DNA of 64,000 bases. Origin: Mycobacterium kansasii ATCC 12478 (lineage in GTDB: Bacteria; Actinomycetota; Actinomycetes; Mycobacteriales; Mycobacteriaceae). Made by a program: the position numbers and the translations under genes. Under the pieces are notes generated by a model. The model did not search any database. It worked only from the letters and a program-made list of their open reading frames with translations, and was not told where the DNA came from. The stretch covers positions 5,890,001 through 5,954,000 of the forward strand of contig NC_022663.1 in assembly GCF_000157895.3 (NCBI RefSeq). Direction: 5' to 3'. The first letter of the stretch is position 1; each line of letters starts with the position of its first letter. Positions 42,762-51,512 of this stretch are shown piece by piece.

Positions 42762-44114
42762 TTATCCGGGGCTCCCGGATCCGCCGAATAGTTGCCCGCC
42801 GGCGCCGCCTGCGCCGCCGTTTCCGTCGGGCTCGCCCGCGCCGCCGGGCCCGCCGTTACCGCCGTTCCCGATGAACACGGCGTCGCCGCCGTCGCCGCCG
42901 TCACCGCCGGCGCCGTCGGTGCCATCACCGTTGCCGTGGCCGCCGCTGCCGCCGGCTCCGCCCGATCCGCCGTTGCCGGTCAGGAATCCGCCACGCCCGC
43001 CCGTAGCGCCGTCGCCGCCGATACCGCCGTCGCCGCCCGCGCCAGTGCGGACAGGCAGGCCACCGGCGCCGCCGTTGCCGCCGGCTCCGCCTGTTCCGCC
43101 GTTGCCATAGAGCCAGCCGCCGGGCCCACCGCCAGCACCAGTGCCGCCATTGCCGCCGTTGCCGCTGTCGCCCGGCTGACCAGTGACGACAGAAAAGCCA
43201 CCAGGCCCGCCGTTCCCGCCCATTCCGCCGTTGCCACCGGCGCCGCCGTCCCCGTAGAGCCAGCCGCCGGCCCCGCCCAGGCCGCCATTTCCGCCGTCGC
43301 CGCCATTGCCGCCGTCACCGTTGACGGGCCCGACGAAGCCCCGTCCGCCGGTTCCGGCTTGCCCGCCGGTCCCGCCGGCACCGCCGGTGCCCCACAGCCC
43401 GGCAGCACCGCCGGCACCACCGTTACCGCCGTCACCCCCAGGACCGGCGGTGGCGTGAGGTGGGCCGGAAATCCCGCTAGCGCCGGCGCCGCCGTTGCCG
43501 CCGGCACCGCCGTTGCCGAACAACCAGCCACCGCGACCACCCACACCGCCGGCCCCGCCGGCCGCTCCGGTCACGCCAGCCGGGCTGTAGCCCGCGCCGC
43601 CGTTCCCGCCGTTGCCGATCAGCCCGGCGTTGCCGCCATTGCCGCCGGTAGGGTGGTCCGCCGTCCCGGCCCCACCGTTTCCGCCGTCGCCCCACAGCAA
43701 ACCACCGTCGCCGCCGTTTCGGCCGGGCGCTCCGTCTGCGCCGGTGCCGATCAGCGGGCGCCCCAGCAGGGTCTGGGTGGGCGCGTTGATTACGGCGAGC
43801 ACCTGCTGCTCGAGGGTCTGCAGCGGGGCTGCGTTGGTGGTCTCGGCGGCCGCGTAGGAGCCTCCACCGGAGGCTAAGGTCTGCACGAATTGTTGATGAA
43901 ATCCCGCCATGCTGGTGCTCAGCGCCTGGTACTGGCGGGCATAGCCAGAGAGCAGGTCGGCAATGGCTTCGGAGACCTCATCGGCACCGGCGGCGAGCAC
44001 GCGCGATGTCGAGGCCGCTGCGGCCCTATTGGCCGCTTCAAGTGTCGAACCGATCCCCGCCAAATCCGCTGCCGTTGCGGTCAAGATTTCCGGGGCTACG
44101 AGTACACCTGCCAT
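42762..44114 (-). CDS. PE_PGRS family protein
   Basis: 450 residues from the ATG at 44114 (MAGVLVAPEILTATAADLAG). Residues 1-95 form the PE domain. A linker with the conserved PLQTLEQQVLAVINAPTQTL and LLGRPLIGTG follows. From about residue 125 to the end lies the PGRS region of Gly-Gly-Xaa repeats (GGNGGAGG and variants) broken by short segments such as GGWLFGNGG and GGWLYGDGG. Such proteins are surface-exposed and ESX-5 dependent in relatives. The position, ending 13 bases from ppc, matches PE_PGRS26 (Rv1441c). Confidence 0.94.
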   Translation of the reverse strand: MAGVLVAPEILTATAADLAGIGSTLEAANRAAAASTSRVLAAGADEVSEAIADLLSGYARQYQALSTSMAGFHQQFVQTLASGGGSYAAAETTNAAPLQTLEQQVLAVINAPTQTLLGRPLIGTGADGAPGRNGGDGGLLWGDGGNGGAGTADHPTGGNGGNAGLIGNGGNGGAGYSPAGVTGAAGGAGGVGGRGGWLFGNGGAGGNGGAGASGISGPPHATAGPGGDGGNGGAGGAAGLWGTGGAGGTGGQAGTGGRGFVGPVNGDGGNGGDGGNGGLGGAGGWLYGDGGAGGNGGMGGNGGPGGFSVVTGQPGDSGNGGNGGTGAGGGPGGWLYGNGGTGGAGGNGGAGGLPVRTGAGGDGGIGGDGATGGRGGFLTGNGGSGGAGGSGGHGNGDGTDGAGGDGGDGGDAVFIGNGGNGGPGGAGEPDGNGGAGGAGGQLFGGSGSPG

Positions 44115-44249
44115 CGCCGCAGTGTAAATCGGTCTTCGGTAGTAGGAGACAAATATGAACATATGCAAAAAAAGCACTAAGAAATGCTGGTAGGGGTGTA
44201 TCGGGCACGCCCAACGCGAATTGACGGCGGGCTTCCGCCGCGCACGCGG

Positions 44250-44639
44250 TTAACGCACCGCGCGGTTGCGTAGGCGGTCCAACACGCCGCGGACAGCGTG
44301 CTCGGTGACCGACAGCGGCGACATCACGGTCTCGCCCAGGCTCACGATGTAGTCGATCCGGTCGACGATGGCTTCGATCGGCTCGACCAGCACGATGAGC
44401 CGCTTGGCCAGATCGTCCAGGCTGGATAATGTGCCCTCCAGGTGGTCCAGGCCACCCTCCAGCCGCTCCACCGTAGTGTTGAGAGCCGTCAGTGAACTGT
44501 TCAGCTCCTTCATCGTCTTGTCCAGTCCTTCGAGGACGTCCTCGACCTGCTCCACCGTCTTGTCGGCGTTCAGCGCCGCCTGGGTGAGGGTCTTGATCCG
44601 GCTGCGCTCCGGCCCGCTGCGCACGCTTCTGTCTGCCAT
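44250..44639 (-). CDS. small coiled-coil protein (Rv1444c-like), function unknown
   Basis: 129 residues from ATG 44639 (MADRSVRSGPERSR); MTIM at 44648 is an equally possible start. Residues of about 25-80 show heptad-like spacing of Leu and Val (VEQVEDVLEGLDKTMKELNS, LTALNTTVERLEGGLDHLEG), so a coiled coil or helical bundle. The rest is amphipathic (LIVLVEPIEAIVDRIDYIVS). It follows the pgl gene by 58 bases on the same strand, and the linkage with the pentose phosphate operon is shared with M. tuberculosis. No enzymatic motif is visible. Confidence 0.78.
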   Translation of the reverse strand: MADRSVRSGPERSRIKTLTQAALNADKTVEQVEDVLEGLDKTMKELNSSLTALNTTVERLEGGLDHLEGTLSSLDDLAKRLIVLVEPIEAIVDRIDYIVSLGETVMSPLSVTEHAVRGVLDRLRNRAVR

Positions 44640-44697
44640 GATGGTCATTATCGCGCCATTTGAAGGCGACACGGCTCGGAGTCTGCGGACCGCGTTG

Positions 44698-45438
44698 TCA
44701 GCCGAGCTTGGCCGCGGCCTCCTCGTCGAGCAGCCACAGTGTGCTCTCCCGCCCGACCGCCCCGGCCGCCGGCACCGCAACCGGGTCCGCGCCGCCGATG
44801 GCAGCTGCCACGGCCTCGGCCTTGGCCCGGCCGGAAACGATCAGCCACACTTCGCGGGAGCGCTGTATCGCCGGTAGCGTCAAGGTGATTCGTTGGGGCG
44901 GGGGTTTGGGCGAGTCTTCGACGGGAACCACCAGACGGGTAGTCTCACGCACGGCCGCAGTGTGCGGGAACAACGAGTTGACGTGGCCTTCGGGCCCCAT
45001 TCCCAACAGGTGGACGTCGAAATTCGGTGCCCGCTCACCCAGTGCGGCATTGGCCGCCAGCACCTGTTCGTAGGCCAGTGCCGCGGCGTCCAGGTCGGTG
45101 CCGAACTCACCGTCACTGGCGGCCATCGGGTGCACCTGGCCCGGTGGGATGTCGACGTGATCGAGCAACGCCGCACGCGCCTGCTTGTCGTTGCGCTCGT
45201 CGTCCTCCTCGGAGACGTAGCGCTCGTCGCCCCAGAACAGATGAATCTTCGACCAGTCGATCCGCGGCCCGGACGCACCGAGATAGCGCAGCAACGCGAT
45301 GCCGTTGCCGCCGCCGGTCAGCACGATCAGTGCCTGCCCCCTGGCCGCCACGGCGTTGTCGATGGCCTGGATCAGTCGCTGGCCGGCCGCCTCGACCAGA
45401 TTCTCGCTATCAGGAAAGGTTTGGACGTCAAGGTTCAT
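44698..45438 (-). CDS. pgl: 6-phosphogluconolactonase
   Basis: 246 residues of the DevB/Pgl family, hydrolysing 6-phosphogluconolactone, the product of G6PDH. Signatures are IVLTGGGNGIALLRYL near the N-terminus, IHLFWGDERYV, and HLLGMGPEGHVNSLFPH, which carries the active-site Glu and His. The ATG overlaps the opcA stop by 4 bases. It corresponds to Rv1445c (devB). Together with zwf2 and opcA it forms the oxidative branch entry in one transcript. Confidence 0.95.
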   Translation of the reverse strand: MNLDVQTFPDSENLVEAAGQRLIQAIDNAVAARGQALIVLTGGGNGIALLRYLGASGPRIDWSKIHLFWGDERYVSEEDDERNDKQARAALLDHVDIPPGQVHPMAASDGEFGTDLDAAALAYEQVLAANAALGERAPNFDVHLLGMGPEGHVNSLFPHTAAVRETTRLVVPVEDSPKPPPQRITLTLPAIQRSREVWLIVSGRAKAEAVAAAIGGADPVAVPAAGAVGRESTLWLLDEEAAAKLG

Positions 45439-46346
45439 ACGTACTGCACCTTCTTGATGCCTTCCAATGCCGCAAAGTAGATTTCATCGGGGTCCAGCCG
45501 GCGCAGATCTTCGGCCAGGCATTCCCCGGTTACCCTGCGCGCCAACGGAAGCCGGGCATCGGGCCTGGCCGTTCGGCTCAGGGTGGCGGTCGTTCCTTCC
45601 TGCGGTCGGCTCAACACGATGGTCTCGCTCTTGCGCACCAGCTCGACTTGGAGTTTGCCGACCGCACGGCGGACCGGACCGTCGATCCGGCTGGCCAGCC
45701 AGCCAGCCAGGATGTCGAGCGCCGGCTCGGTCTTCAAGCCCGAGACGAGCGCCGACTCGATCGGTTCGTGGGGCGGCTGGTCGACGGCAGAGGTCAGCAA
45801 TGCCCGCCAATAGGTGATGCGGCTCCAGGCCAAATCGGTGTCGCCGGCGGTGTATCCGGGTAGCCGGCTCTTGATCGCCGACAGCGGGTCGACGCCATTG
45901 GTGGCGTCCATGATGCGGCGAATCGCCAACTTGCCCAAGGGATCCTGGGCAGGTACCGCCGGAGCGATGTCGGGCCACCAGACCACTACCGGGATGTCGG
46001 GCAGCAGGAAAGGGATCACGACGCTGTGGGCGTGGCCGGAGAGGGGGCCGGACAGTCGCAGCACCACGACCTCCCCGGCGCCGGCGTCGGCGCCCACCCG
46101 CAGTTGGGCGTCCAGGCGCGGTTTCTCGGCGTACGGGTCACCTCGCATCACCACGATGATCCGGCTGGGATGTTCATGGCTGGCGGAGTTGGCGGCTTCG
46201 ATGGATTCTTCGAACATCGCCTCACTGTCCGGGGCGATGATCAGCGTCAGGACCCGGCCCATCGTGACAGCGCCGATCCTTGCGCGTAGCTCGTCGAGCT
46301 TCTTATTGACTGCGGTGGTGGTGGTTTCGGGCAGATCGACGATCAT
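45435..46346 (-). CDS. opcA: OpcA, glucose-6-phosphate dehydrogenase assembly/activator protein
   Basis: 303 residues. OpcA allosterically activates or assembles G6PDH in cyanobacteria and actinobacteria. Characteristic segments are IPFLLPDIPVVVWWPDIAP, DATNGVDPLSAIKSRLPGYT and DLAWSRITYWRALLTSAVD. The ATG at 46346 has AAGGAG eight bases upstream, and both lie in a MIRU-like unit whose tiny reading frame ends on this start (ATGA). It lies between zwf2 and pgl. Confidence 0.95.
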   Translation of the reverse strand: MIVDLPETTTTAVNKKLDELRARIGAVTMGRVLTLIIAPDSEAMFEESIEAANSASHEHPSRIIVVMRGDPYAEKPRLDAQLRVGADAGAGEVVVLRLSGPLSGHAHSVVIPFLLPDIPVVVWWPDIAPAVPAQDPLGKLAIRRIMDATNGVDPLSAIKSRLPGYTAGDTDLAWSRITYWRALLTSAVDQPPHEPIESALVSGLKTEPALDILAGWLASRIDGPVRRAVGKLQVELVRKSETIVLSRPQEGTTATLSRTARPDARLPLARRVTGECLAEDLRRLDPDEIYFAALEGIKKVQYV

Positions 46347-46446
46347 GTGCGCCGCTCCTTCTCACTGCTTCGCAGTGCATCGTCGCCGGCGCGGATCATG
46401 TGCGCCGCTCCTTTTCATCGCTTCGCAGTGCATCGTCGCCGGCGCG
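46341..46446 (-). repeat. two tandem 53-bp MIRU-like units with coupled mini-ORFs between zwf2 and opcA
   Basis: Units 46341-46393 and 46394-46446 differ only in the CTCACTG versus TTCATCG block. On the minus strand each runs CGCGCCGGCGACGATGCACT ... AAGGAGCGGCGCACATGATC. A GTG at 46452 overlapping the zwf2 stop opens an 18-codon frame (VIRAGDDALRSDEKERRT) ending at 46396. Its TGA overlaps the ATG at 46399 of a second frame (MIRAGDDALRSSEKERRT) ending at 46343, which overlaps the opcA ATG. The 53-bp size, the sequence and the overlapping stop/start codons match the mycobacterial interspersed repetitive units described in M. tuberculosis. Confidence 0.88.
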
Positions 46447-46448
46447 GA

Positions 46449-47999
46449 TCACGGGCGCCGCCACTCCCGGCCGGTGCGGTGCAGCATCTGGAAGGCCGAA
46501 TCCGGGCCCCACGTGCCGGCCTCGTAGGGGTCGGGTTTGCCGTGCGCCGCCCAGTAATCCAGGACGGGATCCAGTATTTCCCAAGCCAACTCGACCTCCG
46601 CATTGACGGGAAACAGCGACGGTTCGCCGAGGAGTACGTCGAGGATGAGCCGCTCGTAGGCTTCCGGCGAGTCTTCGGCGAACGCCGAGCCGTAGGAGAA
46701 GTCCATGTTGACGTCGCGGACTTCCATCGCACTGCCCGGGACCTTGGATCCGAACCGCAGGGTCATCCCTTCATCCGGTTGCACCCGGATGACCAAGGCG
46801 TTGGCTCCGAGCTCGTCGGTCATGGTGGCGTCGAACGGTAGATGCGGCGCCCGCTTGAAGACCAGCGCGATCTCAGTCACCCTGCGGCCCAGCCGCTTTC
46901 CGGTGCGTAGATAGAAGGGCACACCGGCCCAGCGGCGGGTGTCGACCTCCAGAGTGATCGCGGCGAACGTCTCGGTGGTGGAGTCCTCGGCGAAACCTTC
47001 CTCGTCGAGCAGACCCACCACTTTTTCCCCGCCCTGCCAGCCGGCCGTGTATTGCCCACGGCTGCTGGTCTCGTCGAGCGGCTCGGCAAGCCGAGTTGCC
47101 GAGAGCACCTTGATTTTTTCCGCCTGCAACGCAGACGGTTTGAAGCTGACCGGCTCTTCCATCGCGGTCAATGCCAGCAGCTGCATCAGGTGGTTCTGGA
47201 TGACGTCACGGGCCGCACCGATACCGTCGTAGTAGCCGGCCCGACCGCCCAGGCCGATGTCTTCGGCCATGGTGATCTGCACATGGTCGACATAGTGCGC
47301 ATTCCAGATCGGATCCCAGAATTGATTGGCGAACCGCAGCGCCAGAATGTTCTGCACCGTCTCTTTGCCCAGGTAGTGGTCGATGCGGAAGACCGACTCC
47401 TCCGGAAAGACCGCGTTGACCGCCCGGTTCAGCTCACGGGCACTGTCCAGGTCATGGCCGAACGGTTTCTCGATGACGACCCGGCTCCAGCGGCCGCTCT
47501 GCGGACGGGCCAGTCCCGACTTGTGCAGCTGCTCGGAGACCACCGGGAATGCCTTGGGCGGGATGGCCAGGTAGAAGGCGTGATTGCCGCCGGTGCCACG
47601 CTCGGCGTCGAGTTTGTCCAGCGTCTCGGCGAGCCGTGCGAACGCCTGCTCGTCATCGAAAGAGCCTGGTACGAAACGAAACCCCTCGGCCAGCCGATCC
47701 CAGTTCTCCTGCCGGAACGGGGTCCGGCAGTGTTCTTTGACCGCCTGGTAGACCACCTGGCCGAAATCTTGAGTGTCCCAGTCTCTGCGGGCGAATCCCA
47801 CCAGGGCGAACGTGGGCGGTAGCAGCCCCCGGTTGGCCAGGTCGTAGATGGCCGGCATCACCTTCTTGCGGGCCAGGTCGCCGGTGACGCCGAAAATCAC
47901 CATGCCGCACGAACCCGCGATTCTGGGCAGCCGCTTGTCCAGCTTGTCGCGCAGCGGGTTGTGCCACTGCGTGGCGGCGGAGTTGCGAGCTGCGCTCAT
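46449..47999 (-). CDS. zwf2: glucose-6-phosphate 1-dehydrogenase
   Basis: 516 residues from the ATG at 47999 (MSAARNSAATQW), which overlaps the tal stop by 4 bases. It oxidises glucose 6-phosphate to the lactone with NADP. The N-terminal coenzyme motif is MVIFGVTGDLARKK. The active-site signature is RIDHYLGKETVQN with the catalytic His, and EKPFGHDLDSA and FAGVPFYLRTGK-like segments (RRWAGVPFYLRTGKRL) complete the fold. The last codons run into the first MIRU-like unit. It corresponds to Rv1447c. Confidence 0.96.
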   Translation of the reverse strand: MSAARNSAATQWHNPLRDKLDKRLPRIAGSCGMVIFGVTGDLARKKVMPAIYDLANRGLLPPTFALVGFARRDWDTQDFGQVVYQAVKEHCRTPFRQENWDRLAEGFRFVPGSFDDEQAFARLAETLDKLDAERGTGGNHAFYLAIPPKAFPVVSEQLHKSGLARPQSGRWSRVVIEKPFGHDLDSARELNRAVNAVFPEESVFRIDHYLGKETVQNILALRFANQFWDPIWNAHYVDHVQITMAEDIGLGGRAGYYDGIGAARDVIQNHLMQLLALTAMEEPVSFKPSALQAEKIKVLSATRLAEPLDETSSRGQYTAGWQGGEKVVGLLDEEGFAEDSTTETFAAITLEVDTRRWAGVPFYLRTGKRLGRRVTEIALVFKRAPHLPFDATMTDELGANALVIRVQPDEGMTLRFGSKVPGSAMEVRDVNMDFSYGSAFAEDSPEAYERLILDVLLGEPSLFPVNAEVELAWEILDPVLDYWAAHGKPDPYEAGTWGPDSAFQMLHRTGREWRRP

Positions 48000-49114
48000 T
48001 TGGTTACGGAGTCGAGCTGCGCCTGAGTCTCTTTGAGCAGCTCGGTCCACGCCGCCTCGAACTTCGCCACGCCTTCGTCCTCCAGTACGACGAACACATC
48101 GTCAAGGTCGACGCCGGCCGCCTGAAGTTTGTCGAATACCTGCTGCGCGTCGGATGCGGTGCCGCTGACGGTATCTCCTTTGATCACGCCATGATCGGCG
48201 ACGGCGTCCAGCGTCGGTTCCGGCATGGTGTTCACTGTGTCGGGGGCCGCCAACTCGGTGACATAGAGAGTGTCGGCGTAGTCGGGGTTCTTGACGCCGG
48301 TCGAAGCCCACAGGGGGCGTTGTACGCGGGCGCCGTGGGTCTTGAGGGCTCGGAAACGATCTCCGCCCCCGAAGACTTCCTGGTAGGCGGCATAGGCGAG
48401 GCGGGCGTTGGCCACCCCGGCCTGCCCGCGCAATGCCACTGCGTCCTGCGATCCGAGCTTTTCCAGCCGTTTGTCGATTTCGGTGTCCACCCTGGACACG
48501 AAAAACGATGCCACCGAGTGGATCTTGGATAGGTCCTGGCCGGCTTCTCGTGCCTTCTCGATTCCGGCCAGGTAGGCGTCCACGACCTCACGGTAGCGTT
48601 CGACGGAGAAGATCAACGTGACGTTGACCGAAATGCCTTCGGCCAGAACCGCGGTGATGGCGGGCAGGCCGGCCTTCGTGGCCGGAATCTTGATGAACAG
48701 GTTTGGCCGGTCGACGATCTTCCACAGCTCGACAGCCTGCTGGATCGTCTTGTCGGTGTCGTGCGCAAGCCGCGGGTCGACCTCGATCGACACCCGGCCG
48801 TCCAGTCCGTCGGAAGCCTCCCACACCGGAGCGAACACGTCGCAAGCCCGGCGCACGTCGTCGGTGGTGGCGGTGCGCACCGTGGCGTCCACGTCAGCTC
48901 CGCGCTCGGCCAGCTCGGCGATCTGGCCGTTGTAGGCATCGCCTTCGGCCAGCGCCTTCTGGAAGATCGACGGATTAGTGGTCACGCCGACGACACACTT
49001 GGTGTCGATCAGCTCCTGCAGATTGCCCGAATTCAGTCGGTCGCGGGACAGGTCGTCCAGCCACACGGATACGCCCACGGCGCTGAGCGCGGCGAGGTTG
49101 GGGTTCTGACTCAT
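47996..49114 (-). CDS. tal: transaldolase
   Basis: 372 residues from ATG 49114 (MSQNPNLAALSAVG), preceded by AAAGGG. It moves a dihydroxyacetone unit between sugar phosphates in the non-oxidative pentose phosphate branch. The N-terminal signature is GVTTNPSIFQKAL, the Schiff-base Lys is in LFIKIPATKAGLPAI, and SVASFFVSRVDTEID follows. The length fits the actinobacterial type (Rv1448c). It lies 14 bases after tkt and overlaps zwf2. Confidence 0.96.
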   Translation of the reverse strand: MSQNPNLAALSAVGVSVWLDDLSRDRLNSGNLQELIDTKCVVGVTTNPSIFQKALAEGDAYNGQIAELAERGADVDATVRTATTDDVRRACDVFAPVWEASDGLDGRVSIEVDPRLAHDTDKTIQQAVELWKIVDRPNLFIKIPATKAGLPAITAVLAEGISVNVTLIFSVERYREVVDAYLAGIEKAREAGQDLSKIHSVASFFVSRVDTEIDKRLEKLGSQDAVALRGQAGVANARLAYAAYQEVFGGGDRFRALKTHGARVQRPLWASTGVKNPDYADTLYVTELAAPDTVNTMPEPTLDAVADHGVIKGDTVSGTASDAQQVFDKLQAAGVDLDDVFVVLEDEGVAKFEAAWTELLKETQAQLDSVTK

Positions 49115-49128
49115 GGAAACGCCCTTTC

Positions 49129-51219
49129 TCAGTTGTCGAGTGCTCGTTCCGCGGCGGCGGCAACCGCTTGCGCGGTAAAGCCGAATTCCCGGAACAACGT
49201 CTTGTAGTCGGCGGATTCGCCGTAGTGCTCGATCGAGATGATCTCGCCGGTATCCCCGACCAGTTTGTGCCAGCACTGCGCGACACCGGCCTCGACGGCG
49301 ACCCTGGCCGAGACCGACGGCGGCAACACGCTGTCGCGGTAGTCCGGTGGCTGGGACTCGAACCACTCCACGCAGGGCATCGACACCACTCGCGCGATGA
49401 TGTCCTTGTCCGCCAACAACTTCTGCGCCTCGACCGCGAGCTGCAGCTCCGAGCCGGTAGCGATTATCACCACGTCAGGCTCGTCATCGCTGTCGTCGCC
49501 GAGCACATACCCGCCACGGGCGACACCCTCGGCGCTGGTGCCCTCGAGTATCGGTAGGCCCTGCCGGGTCAAAATCAACCCGACCGGACCGCTGCCGTTG
49601 CCGCGGGCCAGTATCGTGCGCCAGGCATATGCGGTCTCGTTGGCGTCGCCCGGGCGTACCACCGAGAGCTGGGGAATCGCCCGCAGCGCCGCAAGGTGCT
49701 CGATCGGCTGGTGGGTCGGCCCATCCTCGCCCAGCCCGATCGAGTCGTGCGTCCAGACGTAGATGGTGTCGATATCCATCAGAGCAGCCAGCCGCACCGC
49801 CGGGCGCATGTAATCGGAGAACTGTAAGAACGTGCCGCCATAGGCGCGGGTGGGGCCGTGCAGCACGATGCCGGACAGGATGGCGCCCATCGCATGTTCG
49901 CGGACCCCGAAGTGCAGGGTTCGGCCATACCAGTGCGCGGTGTAATCCTTGGTCGAAATCGACGGCGGGCCAAAGGAATCCGCACCCTTCATGGTGGTGT
50001 TGTTGCTGCCCGCCAGGTCCGCGGACCCACCCCACAACTCCGGCAGCTTCGGTCCCAGGGCAGAAAGCACCTCGCCGGAGGCCGCTCGGGTGGCCAGCGC
50101 TTTGGACCCGGGTTCCCAATGCGGCAGGTCGTCGTCCCAGCCGTCGGGCAACTGCTCGGCGGTCAACCTATCCAGGAGCGCCTTGCGTTCCGGTTCGCGT
50201 TGTGCCCAGGCGTCGAACTCGACCTGCCAGCGGTCGTGGGCTTCTTTGCCACGAGCCACCAGACCCCGGGTGTGGGTGAGGACGTCCTCGCGAACCTCGA
50301 ATGTCTTGTCGGGGTCGAATCCCAACACCTTCTTGACGGCGGCCACCTCGTCGTCGCCGAGGGCCGCGCCGTGCGCCTTACCGGTGTTCATCAGATTCGG
50401 CGCCGGGTAGCCGATGATGGTCCGCAGCGAGATGAACGATGGCCGGTCGGTGACGGCCTTCGCGTTGGCGATGGCCTCTTCGATCCCGACGACGTTTTCG
50501 CCGCCCTCCACCTCCTGCACGTGCCAGCCGTAGGCGCGGTAGCGGGCGGCGGTGTCCTCGCACAGCGCGATGTTGGTGTCGTCCTCGATCGAGATCTGGT
50601 TGTGGTCGTAGAACACGATCAGGTTGCCCAGCTGCTGAACGGCGGCCAGAGACGACGCTTCGGACGTCACCCCTTCCTCGATGTCCCCGTCGGAGGCGAT
50701 CACGTAGATGTGGTGGTCGAAGGGGCTGGTGCCCGGCTCGGCGTCCGGGTCGAACAGACCACGTTCGTACCGCGACGCCATGGCCATCCCGACCGCCGAC
50801 GCCAGCCCCTGACCCAGCGGGCCGGTGGTGATCTCCACACCTCGGGTGTGCCGGAATTCCGGGTGTCCGGGAGTCTTGGAACCCCAGGTGCGCAGCGACT
50901 CGATGTCGGATAGTTCGAGGCCGAAGCCGCCGAGGTAGAGCTGGATGTAGAGCGTCAGGCTGCTGTGCCCGCACGACAACACGAATCGGTCGCGGCCCAG
51001 CCAGGTGGTGTCGCTCGGATCGTGAACCATCGTGCGCTGAAATAGGGTGTAGGCCAGCGGAGCCAGACTCATGGCTGTTCCGGGGTGACCGTTGCCGACC
51101 TTTTGGACAGCGTCCGCGGCAAGCACCCGGATGGTGTCGACCGCAGCCGAATCGATCTCGGTCCAGTCGTCGGGGTGGCGCGGTTGCGTAAGCGTCGAGA
51201 TCTCTTCGAGTGTGGTCAC
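49129..51219 (-). CDS. tkt: transketolase
   Basis: 696 residues with GTG start at 51219. It is a thiamine-diphosphate enzyme transferring two-carbon units between sugar phosphates. Motifs are VGNGHPGTAMSLAPLAYTLF, ThDP binding in VIASDGDIEEGVTSEAS through FYDHNQISIEDDT, the catalytic GVREHAMGAILSG, and THDSIGLGEDGPTHQPIEHL in the pyrimidine domain. It leads the minus-strand operon tkt-tal-zwf2-opcA-pgl and is divergent from ctaB. PE_PGRS27, found between tkt and ctaB in M. tuberculosis, is absent. Confidence 0.97.
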   Translation of the reverse strand: MTTLEEISTLTQPRHPDDWTEIDSAAVDTIRVLAADAVQKVGNGHPGTAMSLAPLAYTLFQRTMVHDPSDTTWLGRDRFVLSCGHSSLTLYIQLYLGGFGLELSDIESLRTWGSKTPGHPEFRHTRGVEITTGPLGQGLASAVGMAMASRYERGLFDPDAEPGTSPFDHHIYVIASDGDIEEGVTSEASSLAAVQQLGNLIVFYDHNQISIEDDTNIALCEDTAARYRAYGWHVQEVEGGENVVGIEEAIANAKAVTDRPSFISLRTIIGYPAPNLMNTGKAHGAALGDDEVAAVKKVLGFDPDKTFEVREDVLTHTRGLVARGKEAHDRWQVEFDAWAQREPERKALLDRLTAEQLPDGWDDDLPHWEPGSKALATRAASGEVLSALGPKLPELWGGSADLAGSNNTTMKGADSFGPPSISTKDYTAHWYGRTLHFGVREHAMGAILSGIVLHGPTRAYGGTFLQFSDYMRPAVRLAALMDIDTIYVWTHDSIGLGEDGPTHQPIEHLAALRAIPQLSVVRPGDANETAYAWRTILARGNGSGPVGLILTRQGLPILEGTSAEGVARGGYVLGDDSDDEPDVVIIATGSELQLAVEAQKLLADKDIIARVVSMPCVEWFESQPPDYRDSVLPPSVSARVAVEAGVAQCWHKLVGDTGEIISIEHYGESADYKTLFREFGFTAQAVAAAAERALDN

Positions 51220-51512
51220 AGATTCAGTCCTCAGTTCAGTCCGCAGTCCAGGGTCATCAAACTGATCAATCCCACCCTAGTGCGGGATGGCCGGCGGTTG
51301 CAGGCCCCAAGTTGGAGTAACCATCGCGGCCTGTCGCAAAGCGTCCAACAGCACTGTGAAAATAGCCTGTCGGCTGCGTACGCTGTGCAATCAGTGCCGC
51401 AAGGCCGGAAAAATTGCTGTGAATCGACCCTGCGGCACTGCTGCCGCGGCGACGCCGTCTACCATCGTGCGTAGTAGAAGCTGTGCGCGGCCGTTCCCCG
51501 AGGAGTTATTTC

